A stretch of DNA of 64,000 nucleotides from Roseateles sp. XES5 (GTDB lineage Bacteria; Pseudomonadota; Alphaproteobacteria; Rhizobiales; Rhizobiaceae): contig NZ_CP084754.1 in NCBI RefSeq assembly GCF_020535545.1, forward strand, positions 62,001-126,000, given 5' to 3'. Positions 45,017 to 53,362 of this stretch are shown here, piece by piece. Positions within the stretch are counted from its first letter, which is position 1. Each line of letters starts with the position of its first letter. The notes under the pieces were generated by a model that saw nothing but the letters and a program-made list of their open reading frames with translations, made no database searches and had not been told where the DNA came from. A program made the translations under genes and the position numbers.

Positions 45017-45760
45017 TCACGCGCCGGAAAGCGTGCTGCGATGGCTCGCCTTAAAGAGCGTGCGGGTATAGTCGGCCTGCATGTCCCCGGCGCGCAACTG
45101 TTCGCGGGTCAGCGTTTCCACGGGCGAAGCGTTCTGCATCACCATCAGCCGGTCGCACATATAGGAAATGACCGCGAGATCGTGGCTGACGATGACGAAG
45201 GTCAGGTCCAGTTCCCGCCGCAACCGATTGAGCAGGTTGAGGATTTCCGCCTGTACGGAAACATCGAGCGCCGAAGTCGGCTCGTCGAGCAGGAGAAGGC
45301 GCGGCGACAGCGAAAGCGCGCGGGCAATCGCCACGCGCTGGCGCTGGCCACCGGAAAGCTCGTGGGGAAAGCGGAAGCGGTGCGCCGCCGTCAGACCGAT
45401 CATCTCCAGCAGTTCGACCGTGCGGCCGTCGGGGTCCGGCAGGCGGTTGATGCGCATCGGCTCGGCGATGGCCTGCCCGATCGTGTAGCGCGGGTGGAGC
45501 GAGGCATAGGGGTCCTGGAACACCATCTGGGCAAGACGGACCAGCTCCGCCCGCCGCCCCTTGCGCAGGTCGATGCCGCCGAGGCTGACGTCGCCCGTCC
45601 AGCTGCGGTTGAGGCCCATGAGGGTGCGCAGCACGGTGGATTTGCCCGAGCCGCTTTCGCCGACGAGGCCAAAACTCTCGCCCGGCGCCACGGAGAGACT
45701 GAGGTCGCGGACGGCAACGGCGCTGCCGAAGCGCACGGTGAGGTTTTCAATGCGGATCAT
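45017..45760 (-). CDS. Peptide ABC transporter ATP-binding protein, DppF type (cluster 2)
   Basis: This 247-residue ATPase has Walker A GESGSGKST, MVFQDPYASLHPRYTIGQA, signature LSGGQRQRVAIARAL, Walker B LLLLDEPTSALDV and FVIVSHDLAV. It couples by an ATGA overlap to the DppD-type gene upstream, and the D-aminopeptidase gene follows 67 bp later. Codon use is native throughout, in contrast to the cluster 1 copy. Confidence 0.93.
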   Translation of the reverse strand: MIRIENLTVRFGSAVAVRDLSLSVAPGESFGLVGESGSGKSTVLRTLMGLNRSWTGDVSLGGIDLRKGRRAELVRLAQMVFQDPYASLHPRYTIGQAIAEPMRINRLPDPDGRTVELLEMIGLTAAHRFRFPHELSGGQRQRVAIARALSLSPRLLLLDEPTSALDVSVQAEILNLLNRLRRELDLTFVIVSHDLAVISYMCDRLMVMQNASPVETLTREQLRAGDMQADYTRTLFKASHRSTLSGA

Positions 45761-46608
45761 ATGCCGGCCTCGCTCCAGCTCGCTTCGCGCGCAAGGGTCG
45801 GCAGCGGCGTCAGCGGCCCGTCGATGGCGGGAAGGCAGGCCAGCAGCCCGCGCGTATAGGGGTGCTGCGCCTCGTGCATGCGCCGCGCATCCAGCGTCTC
45901 GACGATCCGCCCGGCATACATGACCAGCACGCGGTCGCAGAAGCTCGACACCAGGCGCAGATCGTGCGAGACGAAGATGAGGCCCATGCCGCGCTCTTTC
46001 ACCAGCTTGTCCAGGATGGACAGCACCTGCAGCTGCACGGTCACGTCCAGGGCCGAGGTGGGCTCGTCGGCGATCAGCAGCTGGGGCTCGGCAATCAGCA
46101 TCATCGCGATCATCACGCGCTGGCCCATGCCGCCCGAGACCTCGTGCGGATAGAGCTTGTAGACCCGCTCGGGGGAACGGATATGCACTGCCTCAAGCAC
46201 CTCCAGCACCTTGCGGCGCACGGCAGCGCGGGGCATCGCGCGGTCGCCGAGCCGGATCGCCTCGGCGATCTGCTTGCCGACGCGCATGACCGGGTTCAGC
46301 GAGAATTTCGGATCCTGCAGGATCATGCCCATGCGGCTGCCGCGCAATTGCCGGCGAAGCCGCGGCGCGGCCGAGAGAAGATCGATGCCGGCAAAGGACA
46401 TGGCATCGGCCGAAACCCGCGCGTGAGGGGGCAGAACGCCCATCAGCGCCCGGCTGGACAGGCTCTTGCCCGAACCGCTTTCCCCGACGATACCAAGCTT
46501 TTCCCGGCCGACGCGGAAGGTGACGCCCTTGACCGCCTCCACCACGCCGCCGCCCTCGCCGGCAAAGCCGATACGCAGGTTTTCCACATTCACCAGGGTC
46601 TCGCTCAT
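45757..46608 (-). CDS. Peptide ABC transporter ATP-binding protein, DppD type (cluster 2)
   Basis: This 283-residue ATPase has Walker A GESGSGKSL (Leu where Ser/Thr is usual, as the cluster 1 copy has Gln), Q-loop GMILQDPKFSLNPVM, signature VSGGMGQRVMIAMML, Walker B LLIADEPTSALDV and the C-terminal HPYTRGLL motif. About 46000-46165, which encodes the conserved core, uses GTG/CTG/GCC codons unlike its flanks. The open frame extends far upstream, but that part is antisense-like noise over the permease gene. Confidence 0.92.
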   Translation of the reverse strand: MSETLVNVENLRIGFAGEGGGVVEAVKGVTFRVGREKLGIVGESGSGKSLSSRALMGVLPPHARVSADAMSFAGIDLLSAAPRLRRQLRGSRMGMILQDPKFSLNPVMRVGKQIAEAIRLGDRAMPRAAVRRKVLEVLEAVHIRSPERVYKLYPHEVSGGMGQRVMIAMMLIAEPQLLIADEPTSALDVTVQLQVLSILDKLVKERGMGLIFVSHDLRLVSSFCDRVLVMYAGRIVETLDARRMHEAQHPYTRGLLACLPAIDGPLTPLPTLAREASWSEAGI

Positions 46609-47510
46609 GCGCGCCTCCTCAGATGCGGATCCAGCGCGTCGCGCAGGCCGTCGCCCAGCAGATTGAAGGCCAGGCTGACGACGAAGATGGCCAGGCCCGG
46701 CCCCGCGGCCACCCACCACTGGTCCAGCACATACTGGCGGCCGGCGGCGATCATGGCGCCCCATTCGGGCAGCGGCGGCTGGGCGCCCAGGCCCAGAAAG
46801 CCCAGGCCGGCGGCGGTGAGGATGATGCCGGCCATGTCCAAGGTGACACGCACGATCACCGAGGGCAGGCACAGGGGCATGATGTGGCGGAAGACGATGC
46901 GGAACTCCGAGCCGCCGGCAAGGCGCACGGCATTCACATAATCGCTGTCGCGCACGATCAGCGCCTCGGCGCGGGCGAGCCGCGCATAGGGCGGCCAGGC
47001 GGTGAGCGTGATCGCCAGCGCCGCGTTGACGATGCCGGGACCGAGCGCGGCGACGAAGGCGAGCGCCAAAAGCAGCTTCGGCACGGCGAGGAACACGTCG
47101 GTGATGCGCATGAAGACGGCATCGACCCAGCCGCCCGCCGTGCCCGCGACGGCCCCGACGACGAGACCGATGGGCGCGGAAGTGGCGACGACGAGACCGA
47201 CGATCAGGAGCGTCAGCCGCGCGCCGTAGAGGATGCGCGAGAAGATGTCGCGGCCGAGCTCGTCCGTGCCGAACCAGTTCTGCGCGCTCGGCGCGGAAAG
47301 GCGGCGGACAAGCTCGGGCAGATAGGGATCGTGCGTTGCGAGCAGCGGCGCGAAGACGGCGGCGAGCACCAGCACGGCGAGGATGAGAAGGCCGAGCATG
47401 CCGAGCGGATTGCGGGCGAAACGGCGGGCGAACTGCTGCAACTCGCCGAGGCGCGCGCGCCGCAGCTGGCGCCGGCTTTCGGCACGGGCATCGATGGGGA
47501 CGACGGTCAT
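46605..47510 (-). CDS. Peptide ABC transporter permease, DppC type (cluster 2)
   Basis: This 301-residue permease has six helices, NWFGTDELGRDIFSRILYGARL and the coupling loop VRLAGGSEFRIVFRHIMPLCLPSVIV. Its last 263 bp (46627-46889) are identical to the cluster 1 DppC gene and have a foreign codon pattern. The rest of the gene has native codons and differs from cluster 1. The stop overlaps the start of the DppD-type gene. Confidence 0.93.
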   Translation of the reverse strand: MTVVPIDARAESRRQLRRARLGELQQFARRFARNPLGMLGLLILAVLVLAAVFAPLLATHDPYLPELVRRLSAPSAQNWFGTDELGRDIFSRILYGARLTLLIVGLVVATSAPIGLVVGAVAGTAGGWVDAVFMRITDVFLAVPKLLLALAFVAALGPGIVNAALAITLTAWPPYARLARAEALIVRDSDYVNAVRLAGGSEFRIVFRHIMPLCLPSVIVRVTLDMAGIILTAAGLGFLGLGAQPPLPEWGAMIAAGRQYVLDQWWVAAGPGLAIFVVSLAFNLLGDGLRDALDPHLRRRA

Positions 47511-47519
47511 GGCAGCCTC

Positions 47520-48569
47520 CTACCGGCGACGAAGGTTCGAGCGCGGATCGAGCGTCTGGTAGAGCACGTCCGAGACCATGTTGAGCAGGACGAAGACCGT
47601 GCCGACCAGCACCGTGCCGCCAAGCACGGCGTTGATATCCGCCCGGAACAGCGAAGAGGCGATATAGTTGCCGATGCCGGGCCAGGCGAAGACCGTCTCC
47701 ACCAGCACAGAACCCTCGAGCAGCCCGCCATAGGAGAGTGCGATCACCGTCACCAGCGGGATCGCCGCATTGCGCAACGCATGCAGCATGACGGCCCGGT
47801 ACTCCGTCGCGCCCTTCAGCCGCGCGGTCAGCACATATTCGCGCGAGAGCTGGTCGAGCATCAGCGAGCGCGTCATGCGCGAGATATAGGCGAGGCTGTA
47901 ATAGCCGAGCAGCACGGCCGGCAGCACGATATGGCTCCAGGCATTGGCGAAGACCTCGTATTCGCCCGCGATCAGGGAATCGATCAACAGCGACCCCGTC
48001 ATCGGCTTGACGATGCCCTGGTAGAAAACGTCGATCTGCCCCGGCCCGGACACCCAGTCGAGCCGCGAATAGAAGACGAAGAGGCCGACGAGGCCGAGCC
48101 AGAAGATCGGCACGGAATAGCCGATGAGGCCGATGAAGCGGATGAGGTAGTCCGGCCAGCGATCGTGCCAATAGGCGGCCGCGACGCCGGCGGGCACGCC
48201 AAGCAGCGTGCCGAGGATGAGACCGAAGGTCGCCAGTTCCAGCGTCGCCGGGAAGAAGCCCGCAAGATCCGACAGGACCGGCCGGTTGGTGACGAAGGAC
48301 GTGCCGAAATCGCCTTGCGCCAGCTTGCCGGCATAGGCAAGGAACTGCTGCCAGACCGGCTTGTCCAGCCCCATTTCGAGGAAGACACGCTGATAGACTT
48401 CCTCGCTCGCCTTCGGCCCCACGACCGAGATCACCGGATCGATCGGCACCACGCGACCGATGAAGAAGGTGAGCGTCAGAAGGCCGACGAGGGTGATGCC
48501 CACCGTCAGGAGCAGCGAAAGGACCCGGCCGCTGAGACCGAGGACCCGGTGGATGAAAACTGCCGACAC
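47520..48569 (-). CDS. Peptide ABC transporter permease, DppB type (cluster 2)
   Basis: This 349-residue permease has six helices, FFIGRVVPIDPVISVVGPKA, the coupling loop RLKGATEYRAVMLHALRNAAIPLVTVI and ETVFAWPGIGNYIASSLF. The start appears to be GTG at 48569, because no ATG precedes the first helix. A 12-bp hairpin lies between it and the binding-protein gene upstream. Codon use is native. Confidence 0.91.
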   Translation of the reverse strand: MSAVFIHRVLGLSGRVLSLLLTVGITLVGLLTLTFFIGRVVPIDPVISVVGPKASEEVYQRVFLEMGLDKPVWQQFLAYAGKLAQGDFGTSFVTNRPVLSDLAGFFPATLELATFGLILGTLLGVPAGVAAAYWHDRWPDYLIRFIGLIGYSVPIFWLGLVGLFVFYSRLDWVSGPGQIDVFYQGIVKPMTGSLLIDSLIAGEYEVFANAWSHIVLPAVLLGYYSLAYISRMTRSLMLDQLSREYVLTARLKGATEYRAVMLHALRNAAIPLVTVIALSYGGLLEGSVLVETVFAWPGIGNYIASSLFRADINAVLGGTVLVGTVFVLLNMVSDVLYQTLDPRSNLRRR

Positions 48570-48596
48570 GACCGCGCTCCGGTTTCTGACTGGCGA

Positions 48597-48623
48597 GCGG
48601 CGCCGGGCTAGGCCCGGCGCCGC
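48597..48623 (-). terminator. Attenuating hairpin between the binding-protein and DppB genes
   Basis: A perfect 12-bp GC stem (48597-48608 with 48612-48623) has a 3-base loop. It sits directly after the binding-protein gene inside the operon and has no T-run, which suits message stabilisation or partial termination. Confidence 0.6.
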
Positions 48624-48633
48624 TTCGCGCTTC

Positions 48634-50220
48634 TTACTTGCTCACGTTCCAGTAGCGGTCGTCGGAGAAGGTCTGGCCGAGCACGAGACCCTTGACCGAA
48701 CTGCGCACGCCGACCTTGCGCACCTGCTGGAACATGTAGAGGAAGGGCGAAGTGTCGGTATGGGCCTTCTGCAGCGTCTCGTACATGGTGCGACGCTTGT
48801 CCGCGTCCTGCTCGCGCACCGCTGCCATCGCATCCTCCGAGAGCTTGCCGGCATCCCAGCCGAAGCGGTCGGCAAGGCCGGTGGAGCCGTCCGGCGCATC
48901 CTTCTGGTTGACGGCGAAGGCCTTGGCGTTGGAATGCGGATCGGGATAGTCCGGCCCCCACAGGCCGAACCAGATGTCGAGGCTTGCGGCACGGTAGCGC
49001 TCCAGCCATTGCTGGCCGTCGACCACTTCGAGGTTCAGCTTGACGCCGGCCTGCGCCATGGTCGCCTGGATGGCCTGGGCGAAGTCCGTATAGGGCGGCG
49101 TGTTCCAGACCACGGAGTCCAGCGTGAATTCGCCGGAAACGCCGGCCTCGCCAAGCAGCGCCTTGGCCTTGTCGATGTCGAGCTTGTAGGGGTTGTAGTC
49201 GATGGCGCCGAGGAAGCCCTTCGGCACGAGCGTCTGGTGCACCTCCATCGTGCCGCGCGAGATGGTGCCGGCAATGCCCTGGTAGTCGACGAGATATTTC
49301 AGCGCCTCGACCACCTTGGGCTTGGCGAGATACTCGTTCCGCACATTGAGGCCCATATAGTAGATCGTGCCGGAGACGCCGTCGACGAAACCGACATCCG
49401 CATTGCCTTCCAGCGCGCCGAAATCGTCCGGACCGAGCTTGTTGGCGATGTCGATGTCGCCCTTTTCCAGCAGCAGGCGCTGGGCGGCGCTTTCGGGAAT
49501 GTGCTGCAGGAAGATGCGTTCGAGCCCGCCCGTCTCGCCGGTATAGTTCGGGTTGCGGGTGAGCAGGATCGACTGCTTCGGCTCCCAGCGCGTCAGCACA
49601 TAGGGACCGGAACCGGCGGAATTCTCGCTCTTCAGCCAGGCATTGCCGAAGTCGCCGTTCGCCTCGTGCTCCTGCACCAGCTTGGAATCGACGATGCCGC
49701 CGACATAGGAGGAGAGGCAGTAATAGAGGAAGGACGGCGCGTAGGTGTCGCCGATCTCGATGACCAGCGTCGTGTCGTCCGTCGCCTTGATACGGTCCTT
49801 GACGTTTTCCGGCGTGAAGCCGAACTGGGTCAGGATGAAGGCCGGGGTCTTGTCCAGCAGCACGGCGCGGTGCAGGGAATAGACCACGTCCTCGGCGGTG
49901 AGCGGATTGCCGGAGGCGAACTTCAGGCCGGGCTTGAGCTCGAAGGTAAAGGTCTTGCCATCGGCCGAGACGGTCCAGCTCTCCGCGAGAACGCCGATGA
50001 TCTTGCTGGAATCATCCGGCGCGACGCTGACCAGCGGCTGGTAGATCTGGTTGGCGGCCAGCACGCCGCCAAGCTCGGAGACTTCGCCCGGATCGAGCGT
50101 GATGATGTCGTCGATGGTGTCGGCCACGACGAGCGTGTTCTTCGGCGTCTCGGCCATTGCCAGAGCCGTGGTCATTGCCAGCGCCACCATCGCGCCGCCG
50201 ATCAGTCCGTGTACGCGCAT
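48634..50220 (-). CDS. Peptide ABC transporter substrate-binding protein, DppA type (cluster 2)
   Basis: This 528-residue family-5 binding protein has a signal peptide (LIGGAMVALAMTTALAMAE) and the segments LKPGLKFASGNPLTAEDVVYSLHRAV, NSAGSGPYVLTRWEPKQ and EALKYLVDYQGIAGT. As the first gene of an operon that ends in two D-aminopeptidases, it probably captures D-amino-acid-containing peptides, perhaps from peptidoglycan or antibiotics. ATG at 50220 follows GGAGGAAGC. A palindromic operator candidate lies 160 bp upstream. Confidence 0.92.
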   Translation of the reverse strand: MRVHGLIGGAMVALAMTTALAMAETPKNTLVVADTIDDIITLDPGEVSELGGVLAANQIYQPLVSVAPDDSSKIIGVLAESWTVSADGKTFTFELKPGLKFASGNPLTAEDVVYSLHRAVLLDKTPAFILTQFGFTPENVKDRIKATDDTTLVIEIGDTYAPSFLYYCLSSYVGGIVDSKLVQEHEANGDFGNAWLKSENSAGSGPYVLTRWEPKQSILLTRNPNYTGETGGLERIFLQHIPESAAQRLLLEKGDIDIANKLGPDDFGALEGNADVGFVDGVSGTIYYMGLNVRNEYLAKPKVVEALKYLVDYQGIAGTISRGTMEVHQTLVPKGFLGAIDYNPYKLDIDKAKALLGEAGVSGEFTLDSVVWNTPPYTDFAQAIQATMAQAGVKLNLEVVDGQQWLERYRAASLDIWFGLWGPDYPDPHSNAKAFAVNQKDAPDGSTGLADRFGWDAGKLSEDAMAAVREQDADKRRTMYETLQKAHTDTSPFLYMFQQVRKVGVRSSVKGLVLGQTFSDDRYWNVSK

Positions 50221-50567
50221 GCTTCCTCCTCCGGGGACGGGTTCGACCCGCCGCCTCCTGTTTCCCGCGTTCCGTTCAGATAGTCTTCCCCGCGTTGCCG
50301 CCGGGGCCGTCTCCTCCGCCTGCCAGCCAACCTCGGCAGGCGGTATTTCCAGGCTCGGGCGGCTCCTCCGGCCGCTCCGAAACTTTAGTCAGGCTAAAGT
50401 TTATCGCGCCCGCTTGTCAATGGCTTTCATGCGGCTTTTCCGAAAGAAACGACGCCGCACAAAAGCCTAGAGTTTGTCGGGGAAAAGTGGGAACCGGTTT
50501 TCCCGAAAAGACAAACGAAAACAAAAGAATTCAGAGCATGTCTGGTTCAATCTGAACCTGACATGCT
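50221..50567. other. Regulatory intergenic region upstream of the D-peptide operon
   Basis: The 347-bp gap contains the operon promoter region, an ACTTTAG-N5-CTAAAGT operator (50380-50402) and a rhizobial repeat ending in a hairpin (50466-50571). A small basic frame at 50420-50470 (MAFMRLFRKKRRRTKA) is present without a ribosome site and is not called as a gene. Confidence 0.6.
50380..50402. promoter_or_regulatory. XRE-cupin operator candidate, site 1
   Basis: The perfect inverted repeat AAACTTTAG-N5-CTAAAGTTT lies upstream of the DppA-type gene at 48634. The same core is found before the regulator gene at 51223-51243. Confidence 0.65.
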
Positions 50568-50571
50568 CTAG
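50466..50571. repeat. Rhizobial intergenic repeat with terminal hairpin
   Basis: The stretch GGGAACCGGTTTTCCCGAAA, followed by an A-rich part and a hairpin with AGAGCATGTC/GACATGCTCT arms (50534-50543 with 50561-50570), resembles a repeat scattered in rhizobial genomes. The hairpin also sits at the stop codon of the regulator gene and may act as its terminator. Confidence 0.6.
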
Positions 50572-51209
50572 CGATCCGGAATGATCCGCGTCGTGCCCAC
50601 CCACAATTCCCGCGCCTCGCCGGGGCCGATATTGCGCGCCCGGTGCGGCAGGGAGGCCGGGAAATGCAGCGTGTCCCCCGCGCTCAACCGATACTGCCGC
50701 TCGCCGATTTCGTAGAGCATCTCGCCTTCGATGAGATAGAGGAAATCCTCGCCCTCGTGGCGCGTCAGTTCGGAGACGTAACCGGGCGGCATATGGGTGA
50801 TGCAGCTGTTGAGGCGGGCGTCGGGAAAGCCGCGCTGCAGGATCTGGTAGACGCGCTCTTCCTTGTCGAGGCTGTAGCCCGGCCGCTCGGCCGCATGGGA
50901 CACCATGGAATGATCGCGCTGCGGCACCTGTGGCAGGAAGGCCTCCACGCTGGTCTCCAGCGTCGAGGCGAGATTGTAGAGCGAGATCAGCGAGGGCGTC
51001 GAAAGCCCGCGCTCGATCTGGCTGATGAAGCCTTCGCTCAAGCCCGCTTCCTGCGCGACCTGTCGCATCGTCTTGCCGATTTCCTTGCGTCGCTGCCGCA
51101 ACGCCCGGCCGAGCGACAGCGCAGGCAAGAGGTCCGCCGCCGCGCGCCCCTGCCCGGCGTCCTTCCCTCGCGCCTCCCGTTCATCCATTTCCATGCCATC
51201 CCGCCGCAT
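50568..51209 (-). CDS. XRE family regulator with C-terminal cupin domain
   Basis: This 213-residue regulator has an HTH of the Cro/CI type (LGRALRQRRKEIGKTMRQVAQEAGLSEGFISQIERGLSTPSLISLYNLASTLETSVEAFL) and a C-terminal cupin (RHEGEDFLYLIEGEMLYEIGERQYRLSAGDTLHFPASLPHRARN). Regulators of this type (PuuR-like) respond to amines or amino acids. It lies directly upstream of the peptide-import and D-aminopeptidase operon on the same strand, and matching palindromes precede both. The first of three close ATG codons (51209, 51194, 51188) is given, and the true start is uncertain. Confidence 0.9.
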   Translation of the reverse strand: MRRDGMEMDEREARGKDAGQGRAAADLLPALSLGRALRQRRKEIGKTMRQVAQEAGLSEGFISQIERGLSTPSLISLYNLASTLETSVEAFLPQVPQRDHSMVSHAAERPGYSLDKEERVYQILQRGFPDARLNSCITHMPPGYVSELTRHEGEDFLYLIEGEMLYEIGERQYRLSAGDTLHFPASLPHRARNIGPGEARELWVGTTRIIPDR

Positions 51210-51222
51210 CGTTGATCGCGTA

Positions 51223-51243
51223 GACTTTAGTGTGACTAAAGTC
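51223..51243. promoter_or_regulatory. XRE-cupin operator candidate, site 2 (autoregulatory)
   Basis: GACTTTAG-N5-CTAAAGTC, a perfect palindrome with the same ACTTTAG core and 5-bp spacer as site 1, lies 14 bp before the first ATG of the regulator gene. This suggests autoregulation. Confidence 0.65.
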
Positions 51244-51289
51244 AATTGCGCAAGATCAAAATGATGCGGGCGGGCAGGTCCTCCCCGGG

Positions 51290-51430
51290 CTATTCGAGGT
51301 TCTCCTGGATGAAGACTTCCGTCACGTGGATCTCGGTGATTTCGAGCAGGCCCGGACCCAGATTGACGAATGTGTGCAGCACGTTTGCCGGGCCGAACAC
51401 GACCTCCCTTTCCTTTTCCCGCACGATCAC
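51290..51430 (-). pseudogene. Cupin protein C-terminal fragment
   Basis: Forty-six codons read (V)IVREKEREVVFGPANVL, then HTFVNLGPGLLEITEIHVTE, then VFIQENLE and TAG. This looks like the last two strands of a small cupin protein, with the PANVLHTFVNLG segment where cupins place a conserved Pro and His. The N-terminal part of the domain is missing. A GTG at 51430-51428 overlaps the stop of the pentapeptide gene, so the fragment could be translated by coupling, but as a fold it is incomplete. It is most likely a deletion remnant. Confidence 0.6.
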
Positions 51431-52047
51431 TTGGTGCGTACATCCAGCCCGAGGGCCTCGGCGATGGCGATGGTCTGGTCGATGGTGATGATCGCGTCCT
51501 TGAGGCGGACGTTTTCCGGATTGATGGCGCTGAGGTCGCTGCCCCGCAGGTCACAGGCCGAAAAATCGGCGCCATGCAGCCAGGCGCCGGAGAGGTCGAC
51601 ATCCCGAAGCGACCCGCCCTTGCAGGATGCCCCCGTCAGATCGGCCTCCCGCAGGCGCGCATCCTTGAAGGTGGCACGGTCGAGCACGGCCCCGGGCAGG
51701 CCGGTGAAGGACCAGTCGCCGCCCGTCACCTGCATCTGGTCGAAGTCGCAGGCATCGAACATGCTGCCGACGAACTTGCACTCGGTAAAGCGGCTGTCGA
51801 AGAACTTGCAGGACACGAAGGTGCAATTGACGAAGGCGCTCGCCTGGTGGGTGGACGCGTTGAAGCGGGCGCGTCGAAACGTGCATTCGTGGAAGATCGC
51901 GCCATGGGTCTGCGCCTCGATCATGTCGAGGTCGACGAACAGCGTGTTCGCGTGGCGCTCGCGCTCGATGGTCCGGCCGTACCAGTCCGCTCCGGCCAGC
52001 GTCGTATCGGTCTTCGGCGGCGCTTCGCCATATCGTCTTTCAGCCAT
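51427..52047 (-). CDS. Pentapeptide repeat protein
   Basis: This 206-residue protein consists largely of A(D/N)LxX-type repeats, for example CTFVSCKFFDSRFTECKFVGSMFDACDF, then AVLDRATFKDARLREADLTGASCKGGSLRDVDLSGAWLHGADFSACDLRGSDLS. These should form a right-handed quadrilateral beta-helix. Family members range from DNA mimics that protect gyrase to unknown scaffolds, and no feature here decides. There is no signal peptide or membrane helix. ATG at 52047 was chosen at the start of the conserved-looking region; the longer frame is not convincing. Confidence 0.88.
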   Translation of the reverse strand: MAERRYGEAPPKTDTTLAGADWYGRTIERERHANTLFVDLDMIEAQTHGAIFHECTFRRARFNASTHQASAFVNCTFVSCKFFDSRFTECKFVGSMFDACDFDQMQVTGGDWSFTGLPGAVLDRATFKDARLREADLTGASCKGGSLRDVDLSGAWLHGADFSACDLRGSDLSAINPENVRLKDAIITIDQTIAIAEALGLDVRTK

Positions 52048-52438
52048 CGTCACCCACCGGAATCGCCTCTCCGCACGATAGGCAAAATGGCGGAAACGAC
52101 AAAAGGGAAAAGACGCCGGCGCGCCGAAATCCGGCGATTTTGGCGCCGGTGGATCCAGGTCGAAACGAAAAACTACAACCATTGGTTATTATCGTACGTC
52201 TTCGGTCGTCGCCGGAAACGAACACGTTGAGCCGCGAACAAGGCGGCGTCCGGTCGGCAAAATCGCATCACATCCTATGTAATTGGTTTTAATTGATTTA
52301 TTGCGCATTCAATTTCAACCAGATCACAACCAAAAAGTGATGCTCCCTAGAATACCCTCATAGGTTAACCAATTCTTCACTATCCGCTTAACTCCTAAAG
52401 TGGCATGAATTAAAACACCTCAACCGGAGGTGATAAAT
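52048..52438 (+). promoter_or_regulatory. AT-rich promoter region of the polysaccharide genes
   Basis: No gene was seen in this 391-bp stretch. From about 52255 the sequence is far more AT-rich than the surroundings, with GGTTAACC (52353-52360) and several AATT/TTAATT runs. A strong ribosome site, GGAGGTGAT (52425-52433), precedes the WecB-type gene. AT-rich leaders of this kind are common before rhizobial exopolysaccharide genes, where they are targets of MucR-type silencers; that link is inference. Confidence 0.5.
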
Positions 52439-53302
52439 ATGGTCGATATTGATAGAGGTGGAAAGCAGGAAACGCAGGGCGAATATACGTCCTCAGGTAG
52501 AATTCAGTTGACCCCGCCCGCCCTTTCTCCGGTGGAAGATGCCGCATGGAGCCTGCCGCCGATTCCGCAGGCGCTGATCGGGGGCATGAGCATCGCCGCG
52601 CTCGATCGCGAGGCGGCCGCGGCACTCATGATCGCCGCCGCGCGGCACCGCGGCAAACGGCCGCTCTACTTCACCTCGGCCAATGGCGAGGTTCTGGCGC
52701 GGGCACATTCCAATGCCACCATCGCCAAACTCTTCCGCAGCGCCGATCAAATCCTCGCCGACGGCCAGCCGCTGGTTTTCGCCTCGCGCTGGCTGTGCCG
52801 CGAGAAGCTTCCCGAGCGGGTGGCGACGACGGACCTCTTCCATGACGTGGCGCGCCGGGCCGAGCGGGAACGGGTGACGTTCTATCTGTTCGGCGCGAGC
52901 GAGACGGCGAACAACAAGGCCGTCGCGGCCGTACGCAAACGCTATCCGGCGCTGCGCATCGTCGGCCACTCCCACGGCTACCTCACCGGCGCGGCGCTTG
53001 ACGGCAAGCTGGAGGAAATCAACGCGCTGGCGCCGGATATCCTGTGGCTGGGGCTTGGCGTGCCGCGCGAGCAGGTCTTCGTGCGCGACTTCGCTGCGCG
53101 GCTCAACCGGGTCGGCCTCATCAAGACATCGGGCGGGCTGTTCGATCATCTGGCCGAGAAGGCGCCCCGCGCGCCCGTCTGGGTACAGCAGGCCGGTTTC
53201 GAATGGCTGTGGCGCACAGCGATGGAGCCGCGCCGTCTCCTGTGGCGCTACCTCACGACCAACCCGCACGCCCTCTACGTCATCCTGCGCTATTCCCGCT
53301 GA
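52439..53302 (+). CDS. WecB/TagA/CpsF family glycosyltransferase
   Basis: This 287-residue enzyme of glycosyltransferase family 26 shows PLYFTSANGEVLARAHSNATIAKLFRSADQILADGQPLVFASRW, which carries the conserved Asn and Asp, then FYLFGASETANNKAVAAVRKRYPALRIVGHSHGYL and ILWLGLGVPREQVFV, with the GLGxPxQE-like motif, and SGGLFDHLAEKAPRAPVWVQQAGFEWLWR. Members transfer ManNAcA or related sugars to lipid-linked intermediates. It starts a plus-strand run of polysaccharide genes. ATG at 52439 follows a near-perfect ribosome site. Confidence 0.92.
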   Translation: MVDIDRGGKQETQGEYTSSGRIQLTPPALSPVEDAAWSLPPIPQALIGGMSIAALDREAAAALMIAAARHRGKRPLYFTSANGEVLARAHSNATIAKLFRSADQILADGQPLVFASRWLCREKLPERVATTDLFHDVARRAERERVTFYLFGASETANNKAVAAVRKRYPALRIVGHSHGYLTGAALDGKLEEINALAPDILWLGLGVPREQVFVRDFAARLNRVGLIKTSGGLFDHLAEKAPRAPVWVQQAGFEWLWRTAMEPRRLLWRYLTTNPHALYVILRYSR

Positions 53303-53362
53303 TGCGGCGGGATGTCCGTTGAGCAACCATGAAGAGCATGATTAGAAATTTCGAAAGTAACC

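Noticed and set aside
45757..48171. Possible 804-residue DppC-DppD fusion
   Set aside because: The upstream part is an out-of-frame reading of the permease genes, rich in Arg/Gly/Pro; the true DppD-type start with its own ribosome site is at 46608.
50420..50470. 16-residue very basic peptide frame
   Set aside because: No ribosome site precedes it, and it lies in a spacer beside a known type of rhizobial repeat, so chance is more likely.
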